NCBI RefSeq assembly: GCF_021134715.1
Contig: NC_060018.1
Span: 7,705,501 to 7,769,500, forward strand
Direction: 5' to 3'
Length of the DNA: 64,000 bases
Origin: Daphnia pulex
Lineage: Eukaryota; Arthropoda; Branchiopoda; Diplostraca; Daphniidae
Part shown: piece by piece, positions 34,962 to 47,377 of the stretch
Layout of the letters: every line of letters begins with the position of its first letter
Numbering within the stretch: position 1 is the first letter of the stretch
Program-made: the position numbers and the translations under genes
Notes under the pieces: model-generated
What the model saw: the letters and a program-made list of their open reading frames with translations, nothing else
What the model was told of the DNA's origin: nothing
Databases searched by the model: none

Positions 34962-35975
34962 ATGTCGTTTATATCTGAAAAGCCATTGAATAAAAAAATT
35001 ATCTTCGACGAACATGTTGAAGAAAGTGATACCATGGTTGATTTGTCTCTTAGCAATGAACAGCAGTCAGAGTCAGCAAAACCCCTGCTCAGGTATGAAA
35101 AATAAGCATTGCCATTCATATTATTGTTTTTAAAAATTTTCATATTTTTTAGAAACAAAGCATTCATCCAATTTGATTCAAATCTCTCGAGCCATGATAA
35201 TAAGTTTCAGAAAGTAACAAAGAGCAACACAGATAAGCCATTTAAAAAAGGCAAGATGGATTTTGAGCAACAGTCTCTACCAGAAGTATCTTCTGAACGT
35301 TATTACCAGACAACAGAAGCTCTAGGTATATGAAATGTATTTATGATTTATTGGTATAATGCATATGTTTACACTAATTCATTGTAATCTAGATATTGGC
35401 AAAGGTAGTGAGTTCTCTCTACGAACCCTCTTTCAGGAGAGCAATCTTGCAGTAGAACCAGAAGAAGAACCAATTAGTTTGCCACCAAAACTATTTGCCC
35501 AGAAAGACCCTAAACTTTTGTTTAAGCCAGAAACAGTGAGCAATGTTGAGCATCAAGGCTATTGGAAAAATGCCGGTATGTGGACGGAACCACTTTTTTT
35601 CCACGCTGGAGACAACCGTTTAAAAGGTTTTTATAAATTTAAAACTTATTGTTAGATTTGACAACTATTGTGAACTCAATAATAGTGCATACATTTTGTC
35701 TGTTCATAGAGGTTACAGATTTTATCTACCAGCCAGCAAAGGAAGAAGCGTACCGTGACCGAAATAAGTGGTTTGAGCAGCGAGAAAAACTCAAACAATA
35801 TTATCGTAACAAGATGCGACGTAATGCAATGTGGGTAGCAGGAACTGCACAACAGTCGCAGAAAAAGCGACCACTTGCAGATGGGACAGACGAGTCTTCA
35901 TTCCAATATTTTGGTCAGCAAGAGGAAATCGAACGTCAACAGAAAAAGAAACCCCACAGAACTTTTTTCAAATAA
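34962..35975 (+). CDS. Small nuclear/nucleolar protein with a NOL8 C-terminal-like region
   Basis: Four exons: 34962-35092, 35153-35325, 35393-35626 and 35710-35975, giving 267 residues. The first half is hydrophilic, Ser/Asp-rich and without a fold I recognise. The second half has SLRTLFQ, then WTEPLFFHAGDNRLKEV, then a basic helical segment (RNKWFEQREKLKQYYRNKMRRNAMW). As I remember them, C-termini of NOL8-type nucleolar proteins show this pattern: aromatic residues, D.RLKE, W..R, then a basic tail. The RNA-recognition domain of full NOL8 is absent, so it is either a lineage-specific short form or another protein with the same tail. Nucleolar location is inferred from the basic tail. Exon joins and frame are clean. 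Confidence 0.75.
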
Positions 35976-36347
35976 TCTTTAAGACATACTTGATAAATAC
36001 AAATTCTTTTTTCGTTTGAGAGAAAGTCTTTTTTATTCCTTTGCAATCTCACAATATCAAAATGCGGAAAAATCAACCCCCTCATTCGGTAAGTCGATTG
36101 ATGTCCCAAAAAATATAAGCTACAGAATTTTATGAAGGAAGTTTTAGTAGCATAGCATTGGTCAAAACTTCGTTTCTACAGTACCGTAACTAAGTGTTGT
36201 TTTAGCTAACAGCTTTTACATTATTGTCGGAAAACAACTGAGTTTAAATTAATCAAAACAGATAACCAGGTTTGCATTTATAAAAAGATATAATGAATAT
36301 TCAACCAGATAATCTTTTGTACTAACATGTTAACAGTCAATAGATAA
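35976..36347. other. Convergent 3' regions of the NOL8-like gene and aminomethyltransferase
   Basis: 372 bp between two facing stop codons; AT-rich, no gene. Confidence 0.5.
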
Positions 36348-37689
36348 TTACTTTTTTATGTAATATTTGGTAGGCACAAATGGCATTTTGGTTACTTGAG
36401 CATCAACCATTTTTTTGCGAATCTCAAATTGCACTTGGGTTCCACTTTTAACATATTGGCGATCCAGATGTCCCATTGACACATTTACGCCCGGTAAGCT
36501 GGGTGACGGGCATCCTGATGTAATTTCTCCAATGAGATTACCATCTTTTGAATAAATAGGCGTATGTCCACGGGCGGGTGGTCCGCGTGACACAAAACCT
36601 ACTCGTCGCCTACCAGTTGTTGATTTAAGTTCTAAAATAAGGAAGATGCGTGAGTTCTACTAGATTTATATATTCTTTAAGCGAAGTGAATAAAGTACCT
36701 GCAAGAATGTTAGCTGCGCCTGGAAAATCAGCAGCAGTCCTACGGCGTTTAGCAACAAGCCAAGCCAGGGAAGCTTCAATTGGATTAATCGTTTCGTCCA
36801 TGTCGTTTCCATACAGGCACAGGCCAGCTTCCAGTCTCAAAGAGTCGCGAGCACCTAATCCAGCCAACTTCAAAGCTCCTTTTGAGGACTCCAAAAGTTT
36901 ATCGACTATATCTGCTGCCGCACTGGGTGGAACGGATACTTCTACGCCGTCTTCTCCGGTGTAGCCACAGCGAGTTATTCGGCAATTTTGTACTCCACAA
37001 ACAGTGGCAACGGAAGTTGTCATAAAATATAACTGGTCGAGAGGAATATCAACATGGGGTTGTAAGATGGACATCATTAAAGGACCCTGTATGGCCAGCA
37101 ATCCTCTTTCTTCCAGAACTTCAATATCAACATCAAGACCTTCTTTTTTGGCTAATGCCAATTTTGAGTTCAGTAGGGCCAAATCTTGATCACGACATCC
37201 AGCATTGGAAACTACATAAAGATAACCTAATGAGGTTTTATTAACAATGAAATCATCAATAATTCCTCCACTATCTGTTGTAAAGACAGAAAGTGTTCCA
37301 TGGTTATTTGGAAGGCTTTGAATATCACCCACCATCAAACTTTCCAAAAATTTTACATTGTCTTTCCTAAAAAAACAAAAACACATTGAACATGGATGAT
37401 TTATAGTGAATTTAAAAAATAAATTTTACCCATGAATATTGGATTGCAGCATGTGGGACACATCAAATAAACTGCAGTGTGAACGAGTATGCTTATGGGA
37501 TGCTTGGATTCCTTCAGCGCCATATTGTACAGGCATCAGGTATCCAGCAAAATCAACCATTTTACCTTGATATTTTACATTTAAATCATAAAGACACGTT
37601 TTCTTTGGCGCATTTTCGCTGGAAAACGAGCGACAAATGAGCGGTGTAAATTTTAAAGTATTATTATACTGCCTAGCGATTTTCAACAT
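36348..37689 (-). CDS. AMT: Aminomethyltransferase, mitochondrial (glycine cleavage system T protein)
   Basis: Three exons, 5' to 3': 37430-37689, 36699-37366 and 36348-36631, giving 403 residues, the usual length. It transfers the methylene carbon from the aminomethyl-lipoyl arm of the H protein to tetrahydrofolate and releases ammonia. The N-terminus is basic and Ser-rich with no acids for about 20 residues, as in a mitochondrial presequence. Family motifs: YQGKMVDFAGYLMPVQY, SLFDVSHM, GGIIDDFIV, CGYTGEDGVEVS, AGLGARDSLRLEAGLCLYG, NPIEASLAW and GRRRVGFV. The end KMPFVPTKYYIKK is typical. The aspartate of GGIIDD matches the conserved folate-binding aspartate. No defect is visible. Confidence 0.95.
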
Positions 37690-40600
37690 GGTTTCACTGT
37701 GGGATTCTTAACAATAAAAACTGGCCTTAACCACTCGAATGATTAAAGAACACTTGCTGCACAAATAATTCAGCTTATCAGGTTGCCAGCAATAGTAAGT
37801 TAGCTTGAGTATATATAATGACGTCACGTAGTATATAAGGTATAGGGCTATAATCTATAACAACAGAACAAATCAACAAATGCAACAGCTGATATTTGTA
37901 TGACAGTTTGACATGCGACTGCTACAGCGCACTAATCCAAAGGAGTTGCCAGTTCAGTCAAATCTAAAGTGTATTCACATTCCTGGTCCAGTATAAAAAG
38001 ACTAGAATAATAATGGATAATAATAGAAGAATTATTCTATTACTCTGATAAGGCAGTAACAAATAACGAACATACCGACTTACAAAGGTATAAGCTGCTA
38101 TAAGTTATATTTTTAAATGTACGGAATATTTATTATTCAACACGTCCGTTTTCATGATATTCAGACATGGTCCTGAATAATGTCGATTCATACAATCCTA
38201 GGAAGGGCAGGGCAGCCGGTATTGAATTGCAGTGTTCACTTTAGAACTTAAATGGCTTTTAAAATATTTTGAGAAATATGTCAATTTTTTTTTTATGTAT
38301 CCTCTCCTCAATCTTCCTTTTCGTGTGTGTGTTGGTATGGAATGGTCCGATAAAAGACAGGTGCGCAAGTAAAAGTGATAGGAGCATTATCTTTTTTATT
38401 CAGTCGATACAAACTAGAGAAAAACACGAATAGCTATAAGTCAAATGAATAAGTGTCCTTGAATAAGATTTCAGGCATATAGCCTTTGGGCAATCAAAAC
38501 AGGAAGACGGGTGGTTCTTTTCGGTTGAGGCACTTTATTTTTCCCGTTTTCATTTCCCGAATTTTTCCCCCGCACGCCAAGTAGCAAGACGCCTAGTTAT
38601 ATTAAGTTGCCGAAACCATTCACAAGAAAATTCTCTTTTGTTCAGGTCAAGTGAACCTGTCTTTATTACTACTTCCTTAGATTAAAAAAAAAAAAATCAA
38701 CTAGTTTTGCTACCGATGGACACAAAGATGAAAATCGACGGGAAAACATGAGAATGTTAATATTTAGCTAATTATTCCACTTTGAGTGCATGAATTGTGG
38801 AATGTTGTGGACGTGAGTATTTATTCGTCCGCTACGAAGCCTATGGCGCTGGTGTGGATTGTTACCTGTCCTGTCCTACCTGTTTCGTTCTTTTCTGGCT
38901 TTCTAAACCCCTCTTTCGAAATTCTTGCTTCTCAAGAATGTCGACAGGGGAAGAAGAGAAAGAATGGATAATGGAAGAAAGGAAGGAGAGGGCCAGCCAG
39001 TCAGCCAGCCATACCCCGAACAACACCAAAGCAGCGATGCACAGGCTGGTTTTACTCGCACCGGCAGAGGCTCGAATATAACAACGCAGCATATACTGTA
39101 CTTTGGCTTTCTACGCCACTAAAAAAAAGTGTGGATTCTCCAACCTCACATCAGAAAGTTCTTCCGTCTCTGTCTCAACACACGCTTCTCTCTCCAGTTC
39201 TCGAATGAAACATTGAAGAAACCAACTCGTTAACACCAGTTGGACGCCATTGAAGTGAAATTAGACACATATAACCACCAGTGGATTTTTGTTTCAGTGC
39301 AACAGATAGAGAATCCATTTTGGGATTTTTGTTCTCGGTAGACAACCTTCGGTGTATTCATTCTTGTGTGTTCGCGTTCCGAAAGTCGTCGTCGTCGCCA
39401 TCATTGAACGGTGCATAAAAGTAAAGGCGAAGGAGACGTGAGAGGAAAACAACAAACAGATAAGCGACCAACCTGCAGCAGCCAAGTTGGCAGGCTCTGG
39501 TCTATCGCCTTAAAATAGAGATATCGGGCAAAAGGCGAGGTCACACTGAGACAACACAGGATTCGACGGCGTAGATGCTTTTTTCTGGCTGTTAGTCTCA
39601 GACGAGGCCCATGTGAAGTTCACTACAGGCGTCGTTAAAACACACCTGTTGATGTGCATCTTGTCGTCGTCGTGTTCTACATTTTGACACACCTGAACTG
39701 ACCTCATCGATTCAACCCATCAAGTAAAAACACCAAGTAACAAAAGGTACGTGCCATCACCTCCATTTGTTTGCCAAAAGTGTATAGGAATTGTGAATAA
39801 GATTTTCCTTTGGGAGATAGAAAGAGAGAGAGGTAGTCTGTCTGGTCATTTATTACTCTTCGTTGAGCCTTCGGCGCGCAAGGTGAAAGGCACCATATGT
39901 TTGTACCGATCCGTCAACACTGGCCTTCGTATATACAAAATGGCTATACGAATAATCGAATACCTGGCCTGGCTGGAATTATTGAATTTTTCAACGCTTT
40001 TCTCATGGTGAAATCGTAATGTGAATCGAGAACGCTACCAAAAGGTCAAAGGCAGAAGATAACAATCGTTTATGGAATTATTTGGGAATCAAAGTTGAAA
40101 GTTTGAGAGAGGTTATATGATGGGAAATGGCGGCACACTGCAAAGGTGCAAAGAGGGTGTGAACATTTCCAGAGCATTCCACTTACATTTCTCGACCTCT
40201 TCGATGTGAGAGCGGTCTGTCCAGAAAACATGTTCGAATGTAAGCTGAAACGAAATCAGCCCTGTGTGTTTCCATTTTTTCTTTCCTTTTTTTTAAAAAC
40301 TAGGATTGGCTTTTATTGGGGTCTTTCACGCAGAGAAAGTAGGTACGATCGTGACTTAAAGGGAACTGCGTTTGGCTGCGGCCGGGCATTAAAACGCCAA
40401 AATTTTGCCCGCAACTACTCGGCGATCACAATTTTCGTGGTGACATTATTACTATTATTTCTTTCCCGTTCGAGGTGTAGGTGTCGTTGTTAGTCAGTTA
40501 GTCTCCATCGCTAAACCTAGATGGATTATCCAGCTGCCAATCTAGGTGTATTTTATCGACGATAATTCTAGGTGTATTTTATCTACGATAATATTTATCA

Positions 40601-41002
40601 AGTGTGCCTGATGAAAGGGCATTTTTCTTCGATAAAGACGGATAAAACTACGTGTATGCCCAAACATTAGCACGTCAGGAGAAATCGTCAAAGTAAGCGA
40701 AGGGATTGGCATCAGCTGTTCGGCTTTTGTGTGTTACAATTAGCGCAAATAGAAGAAAACAAAGTGAAATCACACGCGTTATCGGCATCATCCGTAAAAC
40801 ATTGTGCAGTTGGGAATACGCACGTACATGCGCATGATTCATCGTTTATCTCTTGATTGCAAAGGTTTACGGATACAGTCGCAGTTTAAATTTTATTTTC
40901 AACACTTAAACTACAATCCGAAAATCAGTCGTTCAATCAATTGCATTGTTTCCTTTTTAGTAGTTCCACTTGTTGATTGAATTGCTCTGTTATTAGCCCA
41001 TC
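37690..41002. other. Long intergenic region upstream of the EPS8/arouser gene
   Basis: 3.3 kb without a supported coding exon. Several short open frames (near 38.8-39.1, 39.5-39.7 and 40.1-40.5 kb) lack domains and overlap on both strands. Non-coding first exons and the promoter of the downstream gene probably lie here. The direct repeat CTAGGTGTATTTTAT(C) occurs at about 40543 and 40569, followed by a pair of ACGATAAT motifs. Confidence 0.4.
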
Positions 41003-44000
41003 ATGGCTTACCGAGAAAATCGTCTGCCCGGCACTACCAATGGCTACACTCCAGGTATGAAATCATGTGATTTTTATTATTTTTTTTAAAATAAGCTTAC
41101 GGGTACTTGCCGTTCCGAGACGATAGTGAGATAAGATTGAACTAGGATTAAGCATTTTGAATTTATTTCGACATCTGTTTATGACAACAGCTTTTTTACT
41201 TCTTCAAAATCATTGGGGTCTGTTATGGGGGAAAAAGTTTCCTATTTTTATGGGTGTAATGTTAATTTTGAGCAAAACTTTAATGCAAATTATAGTTAGA
41301 AGTTCGAATTATTACTGTAGATAAAGTTGTAAAAACAGCTTTATATTTTCCAATTTTCTTTCAATGCAGAGATAAAAATTAAAGAAACAGTTCTTGTTTC
41401 AATTTTGTGTGAAATTAAATAGTTAAAATATTTAACATGAAAACTCATTAAAAAAAACAGTAGTTACATTTTATATTGGAGTCTACTAACTTTTCATAAC
41501 ACTGATAAAGTCAGACAATTTCCATCAGGATTAGCACACGAATTAGTTTTATATTAAAATGTTTGTATTTCTTTTCAGGTGGAGGAAGTGGGGGATCTCA
41601 AACAGATATTGAGGATGGCCCAAGCTTTGTGGTTGAACATTTAGCCACCTTCACTGTTTCCCAACAGAATGAAGTCATGTATCCAGCAGACGGAATGCGC
41701 CGCCTTTTGCACATGGAAAAGACGTCTGGCATTTGGACACAAAAGATGATTTTACGTCTTGACCGCGAATGGGTCACCATACAGGATTTCGAAAACGGCG
41801 AAGTGGTTGAACGCTTCCCGCTCAACCTCATTCTAGAACCGACAGCTTTCACCAGCTTGGACCCCAAGGATTTGTACAATAATATTTTCATCTTCGTGGT
41901 TGGCGAAGATCCCCTCAACCGTGACCCACCTGAAATGCACATCTTCCAGTGCGTCGGGGTCTCTTCCGAACTAGTTACCGAGGACATGAAGATGTACATG
42001 GCCGGTAACTACCGACCGAGCAATCCGTCGCGAATTCCACCCCCACCGAACAAACCTCCACCGGAGCCGCCCCTAAACGGCGTATGTTATTTTCCTTTTA
42101 GTTATATCATTCAAATTTGGTTATTTCATGCGTAATAATAATTTGGCGAAACAGGCAAACCACGCAGTTTTCATGCGTCACATTAACGATGACGCCAGTT
42201 CAACCTCAAGCGAGCGCTATGAAAAGGACGTGACGGTTCTGAACCGCTGCTTCGACGACATCGAGCGCTTCATCGCCCGTTTACAGCATGCGGCCGCAGC
42301 TCGCCGCGAGCTCGAACGACGTAGAAAGTATGTCGCCTATCAGTTATCTATGTTTCATACGTACACTTCTTTCCCCATCGTTTTTCTCTTTCTGGGGTGG
42401 GCCAGGTGAAAATTCGTTGTTGGTTTCATTCCAATGGTCAAATTGTTTTATAAAAACAGTGCCTGTCAACTGATAGCGGTATCAACTGAATGATATCAAA
42501 CATATTCCTGTTCACTGACTAACACCAAAAGAATTTTATCTTTCAGCTGCCGTTACCAGTTTACCACATAGTGTGACTTAGCATTTCCGCTAGTACTCGA
42601 AATCAATGGGCCAAGCCCAACTAATTATTGTTTTCTTTTTTGACTTAATAGGTCACGAAAATCGAAAAAGAAGGAACAAGGAGATGGCATGTTATCCATG
42701 AGAGCTCGACCGCCCAGCGAGGCAGAATACATCGACATTTTCCAGAAATTCAAACTATCTTTTAACTTATTGGTATGTTTTATTTTTTTTTCCAGTTGAC
42801 TCTTTTTGTAGTTTTACAAATATTTTGAATAACTGTACTTGAACGCACTTACTGTTTTGTTTAACAGGCCAAATTGAAATCGCACATCCACGACCCTAAC
42901 GCTCCAGAGTTGGTTCACTTCCTGTTTTCACCGCTAACATTGATCGTGGAGGCGTCACACGAGTCCAACACCGTACCCAATCTTCCGGCTCGTGTCGTCG
43001 CACCACTACTCACATACGACGCCATCGAGCTACTTTCCAATTGCTTGTCTAGCAAAGAAACTGAGCTATGGCACTCGCTTGGAGACGCTTGGCACACACC
43101 CAAGTATGCTTGTTTTTGTTTTTTGTTGTTTTCTTTTACAAATTTTTCAAGTTTTTGCATTTCAAATGAATAGGGACAAGTGGAACAGCTATGTTGTCCC
43201 TTACGTACCGACTTTCATGGACGGCTGGACGCCGGATGCCTCCTTCTTCCCAGATGAAAAGGAGGAGAATAAACGCTCAAACGTAATGAATTTTAAATTT
43301 TACGAATTCTTTAGTGTTGATTCTTAAATAATGTGCATTGAGCAAAACGTAAAAAAAAATTATCTTTATTACAGACGGAAATGACGCGATACAGCAACGA
43401 ATTTTTCTACGACAGCGACCGTGGAGATCGAAGGTGGTTTGAATACTTTTCCAACAATAACATTCATTGTCAAATAAAATTAACGACTTTCTTTTCATTT
43501 TGACAGATCACATTCCCCGCCTTCAGACCGTGACTTTGGTCCGCGCAGTGATATTTCCAATGATTCGATCGAGAAGAATGGCGACCCAGCAGCTCGTTTC
43601 GAACACCAGCAACGTCGTTGGCTGGCCGAACTGAAGGCCCGCAATGCCAAGATCGTCCAGGTTACATATCCACGAACGGCCAACAACGACAAGGAGCTGA
43701 CTGTCGTCCGTGGCGAATATCTTGAGGTAACTAGACTTTAAATGCTCGTTTTTTCTTGTCGGCTTTTGTTTTTCTGTTTGATGAAATCATAACACAATGG
43801 TAATTTGAAATGGCATAGGTATTGGACAATAGTCGCAAGTGGTGGAAGGCTCGCAATATGCACGGCGTAACCGCCCACGTTCCACACACGATCGTCACCA
43901 TGTTGGTCCAGGACGACGATGTTTTCACTCCACCCTCGTCGGCTGGTTGGCACAAAGGCAAAAAAGGTGATTTGCGCTATTTTTAATGAGCGCCCAATAA

Positions 44001-46941
44001 CGTTTGCAGAAGGTTTATTAAAAAATATTGAAAATTCATGCACCAACGTCCAAAGGCGCCTCTTGCCGCGGAATGAATGAGAATGAAATGCCATTCACCG
44101 TCCCACTTTTTTGTGAAAAAAGAAAATGAATCGGCTTGTGCTTGCTTGTATTTTCTTTTCTCGTTTCACTCTCGTACGTCCATTCATCATATCATCAGCT
44201 TTCAACTTTGTTTTATACATATTCTCTCTCTCTCGCTCTCTTTCTCCTTTGTCTCATTTTCTTCTTTTGTGTTGTGTGTGTATTTGTACGTACGTCCCAT
44301 CCATCCATGATGATTTTCTTTTGATTGTATCTGTACGTACGCTCGTGTTGCTGATGTTGTAAAACCCCCTTACCCCTTTCTCAGAACGGAATTATTGACA
44401 CGGTTAAAGACGAATAGGCCAACGTCGATGGGTTTAGCGTTCGTTCCACCTGACTCTCTCTTTTTTCAACTGTTCTCGCAGTTGCTATAGTGATTAAGGG
44501 TGGTCGGTTTTGCCCACCGACTGATGGCCCCAAAAATGTTAATTACGTGCACGCACTATTTGCTCACGCTAAAGAACCACAAGGCACCGACATAAGCATT
44601 CATCCACATTTAAAGGAGCACACTAACACACGATAAGTGAAAAAACAAAACAGATGTTGATTATAATATGTTAAGTCTCGTTCGAGTAGTCAGTGATCAG
44701 AATTCTCGCTATAAAATACGATTCCAGATCGGTGTCCATCTCTTTTTGCCTTCCGTTCTTTTGTCTTATGTCAGTTTCAATTACTCGTTTAGGTTTTTGT
44801 TCTTATGTGCATTCCCTTTACATAGTAGAGTCTCAACATCCAATTTGTTTGTTTTCCCATATTTTGAATTTTTATTACGCTTGATTGAGGACACTCCCAA
44901 AGACGGTCGATGACCCTTGCATAATCTCCATTCTTCTCCTCTCTCTTAGAGTTTTGTATCTTTACGATTTTTTTTTCTCCACCATTTACATTTGACTTGT
45001 GTACGAATACTTGCTATATAGGTGCTAATCGTTTATGTGTGTCTCTCGGTTGATGACGCCCAACGAAATTTGTGCCGTTGTGCTGAGTGTGTGGTTGACG
45101 AGGCTGACCGTAAAAAAAGAAAAATGTTGAATGCTGTTCTCGTGATGGAAAATATACCGTCCATATTATTCATATTATACGTTTGTGTGCCCGTCAGCGT
45201 GCGTATATATGTCTTTTGCGTCTGTTTGTCCATGCGCTACGTGTAACCGCTGCCCGCCGCTCTCTCTCTCTCCTTCCCGCTTCGGTAATCCTCTCGCACT
45301 TTCTACGTCGTACATTGACGGAGTTTCGAGTCTCGCGTGAATTATCAGCGACGCTCCTTTTGATTATTTACGTAAAGATATGGCAGCCAAAAGACGAACT
45401 CGTACGTGTATTTCACAGCCACTTCGCCACGGTCCAGCTGTGACCAACTGCAAAGTGCCGCTGCCTATACATCCATGATACGTCTTACATGTGATGAATA
45501 ATTCTAACCCCAGACGTGGCTTTCTCTTTTCTCAAAAAACAAAAAGGGAAAGTAGGCAGCAAGCATCGCAGTTAGTTAAGTAGCCAAAATTGTTAGGAGT
45601 AGAATGTCTGAAAGTTTAGCTGTTAGCGTTTTGGCTGAAAGTTGGTTTCGGATCTTAATTGGCCACAAAGTTGCCGTGTCGATGGTGGTCAGATGTAACT
45701 CAGACGGATGAAAGGATGGAAATATGCACCCTCAGACCTACGATCGTTTTCCTAATTACGAGATGGCTATTTGATGAAAGGTGCTGACACCAGCGATAGC
45801 TACAGCGAGGACAGTGACGGCCTGCCGGCCAAGAGCCGCCGACAGAGACGTAGAGCCGAGTCGGTGATTTCTATTCCGCCACCACCTCCACCTCTACCGC
45901 CCAAGGAGGTTGAAATCATAAAAAAACCAATCAAAAAGGAGGAAGCCATTAAACCGAAACCTATGACAAGAAGTATTAAAAAATGCTAATATCTTGTTAA
46001 ATATTTAAAAAGAGAAAATGTTGAAACTGATTTATTCTTCTCCAGGCCTCAGCAGTCAAGACATGATGGTCGAAGAACTGAAGAACCTATTAGACATTTA
46101 CCAACCGGAAAAAAATAAATTGGATATTCGTAAAACTCCCGAAATGTACATTACACTCAAATCAACTCCCGACGAAGTTCGCGATTGGCTCAAAGCCAAG
46201 GAATTCGATATTGTGTACGTAATTCATTCAATATGATAGACATTATCCAACAAAACATTAGAAATCTAAGCCATGTTTTAAAACACACATTTAAAAAATA
46301 GGATTCAGAAGCGTTTGAATGGCATGAGCGGTGAAGAGTTGTTTAAGCTGAAAAAGGCAGATTTGGAAAAGTACTGTGGCAAAGAAGAAGGTCATCGACT
46401 GGATTCACAGTTAACTCTTCAGCGCAGAGCATCAGGGGTATTTACAGTTTTTCATTAGTTTCCCATTAATTAACCTTTGTTGCAACGATAATGAAATTTT
46501 GTTATTTTATTTTTTAGTATCAAACAATGCGTTCATCTGAACTTCAAGAAGCATTAAAGAGAGCCCGAATGAAAACAGAAACCAAGAACGATCAACCAAA
46601 GAATCCTACCAAAAAAGAAGAGGAACGATCGCGCTCCTCTGAAACAGGTGGATCGCACAACAAGAATGATCGTGACTCCTCTCCGACGGTCCAGAAAGCA
46701 CCGAAGAAACAAACCAAAGCCAAAGCACCCCTGAACTTAGACAGCGGTAATAAATTTTATTCCATTTGTGAAATGAAAATTTAAGCGGCCAAATAATCCA
46801 TACATTTTCACGAACTTTCTTCTTTTGAAATATGCAGACTATGATTCCGATGACGACATCGTCATCCCAACCGGGACGCTACGTGACATTATTCGCAAAC
46901 AGAAAAAGAAGATGCAAAGCACTAGTAGCAACGACGACTAG
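41003..46941 (+). CDS. aru: EPS8-family adaptor (arouser): PTB, SH3 and SAM-like domains
   Basis: Fourteen exons: 41003-41054, 41579-42081, 42155-42327, 42652-42772, 42868-43103, 43174-43282, 43375-43433, 43507-43726, 43819-43966, 45781-45972, 46046-46214, 46302-46437, 46518-46746 and 46838-46941. They give 816 residues; human EPS8 is about the same length. EPS8 proteins link receptor tyrosine kinases to Rac and cap or bundle actin. Domains: PTB about 28-160 (VEHLATFTV, WTQKMILRLD, FQCVGV), a proline-rich stretch, a conserved middle region about 260-400, SH3 about 468-528 (KIVQVTYPRTANNDKELTVV, WWKARN), a polyproline stretch near 570, SAM/PNT-like effector region about 607-705 and a basic tail. 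The SH3 lacks the usual ALYDY, as in other EPS8 proteins. The acceptor at 45780 is chosen by frame; the intron before it is 1.8 kb. The start is the first in-frame ATG with family-like MAYRENR. Confidence 0.92.
43967..45780. other. Large intron of the EPS8/arouser gene
   Basis: 1.8 kb, far longer than the other introns in this gene. It is rich in CT and GT simple sequence (44220-44310 and 45180-45290). Short open frames lack domains. An alternative exon or internal promoter is possible but not shown. Confidence 0.5.
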
Positions 46942-47377
46942 AAAACCTAGATTATTTTTTTTAAATATTTCTAACAGAGTATAATAAGTTTCCTTGAGAA
47001 TTATGCTTTACTATATTATCTTTACTGTACGAAATTCATCGAATATTTAGTACTATATAATTACATGGATCAAAGTTGTTAAAATTGATGAAGCAATCTT
47101 AAATTTTAGAAATAGACGGACAAATGTATTTCCAGTATTATGCTTATTAAGAATATTCATATCAAATGAAATATTTTTGATTAATCCCCATCCTGAATAT
47201 GTGGATTTCAAATTAGTAGGCCTACTGAGCTCCTTGAGCAAGCCCCAATGGGTTTGGATACCATAGTACAGTATTTAAACTGACAATACACGTTAACAGC
47301 ATTGAAAGTTAGTCAAATTAGCAAGGGAAATCTAAAAATAGTTAAAAAAATATACGATCGTCATAATATCATTAAAA
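46942..47377. other. Convergent 3' regions of EPS8/arouser (+) and DEPDC1 (-)
   Basis: 436 bp between facing stop codons; no gene. Confidence 0.5.
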
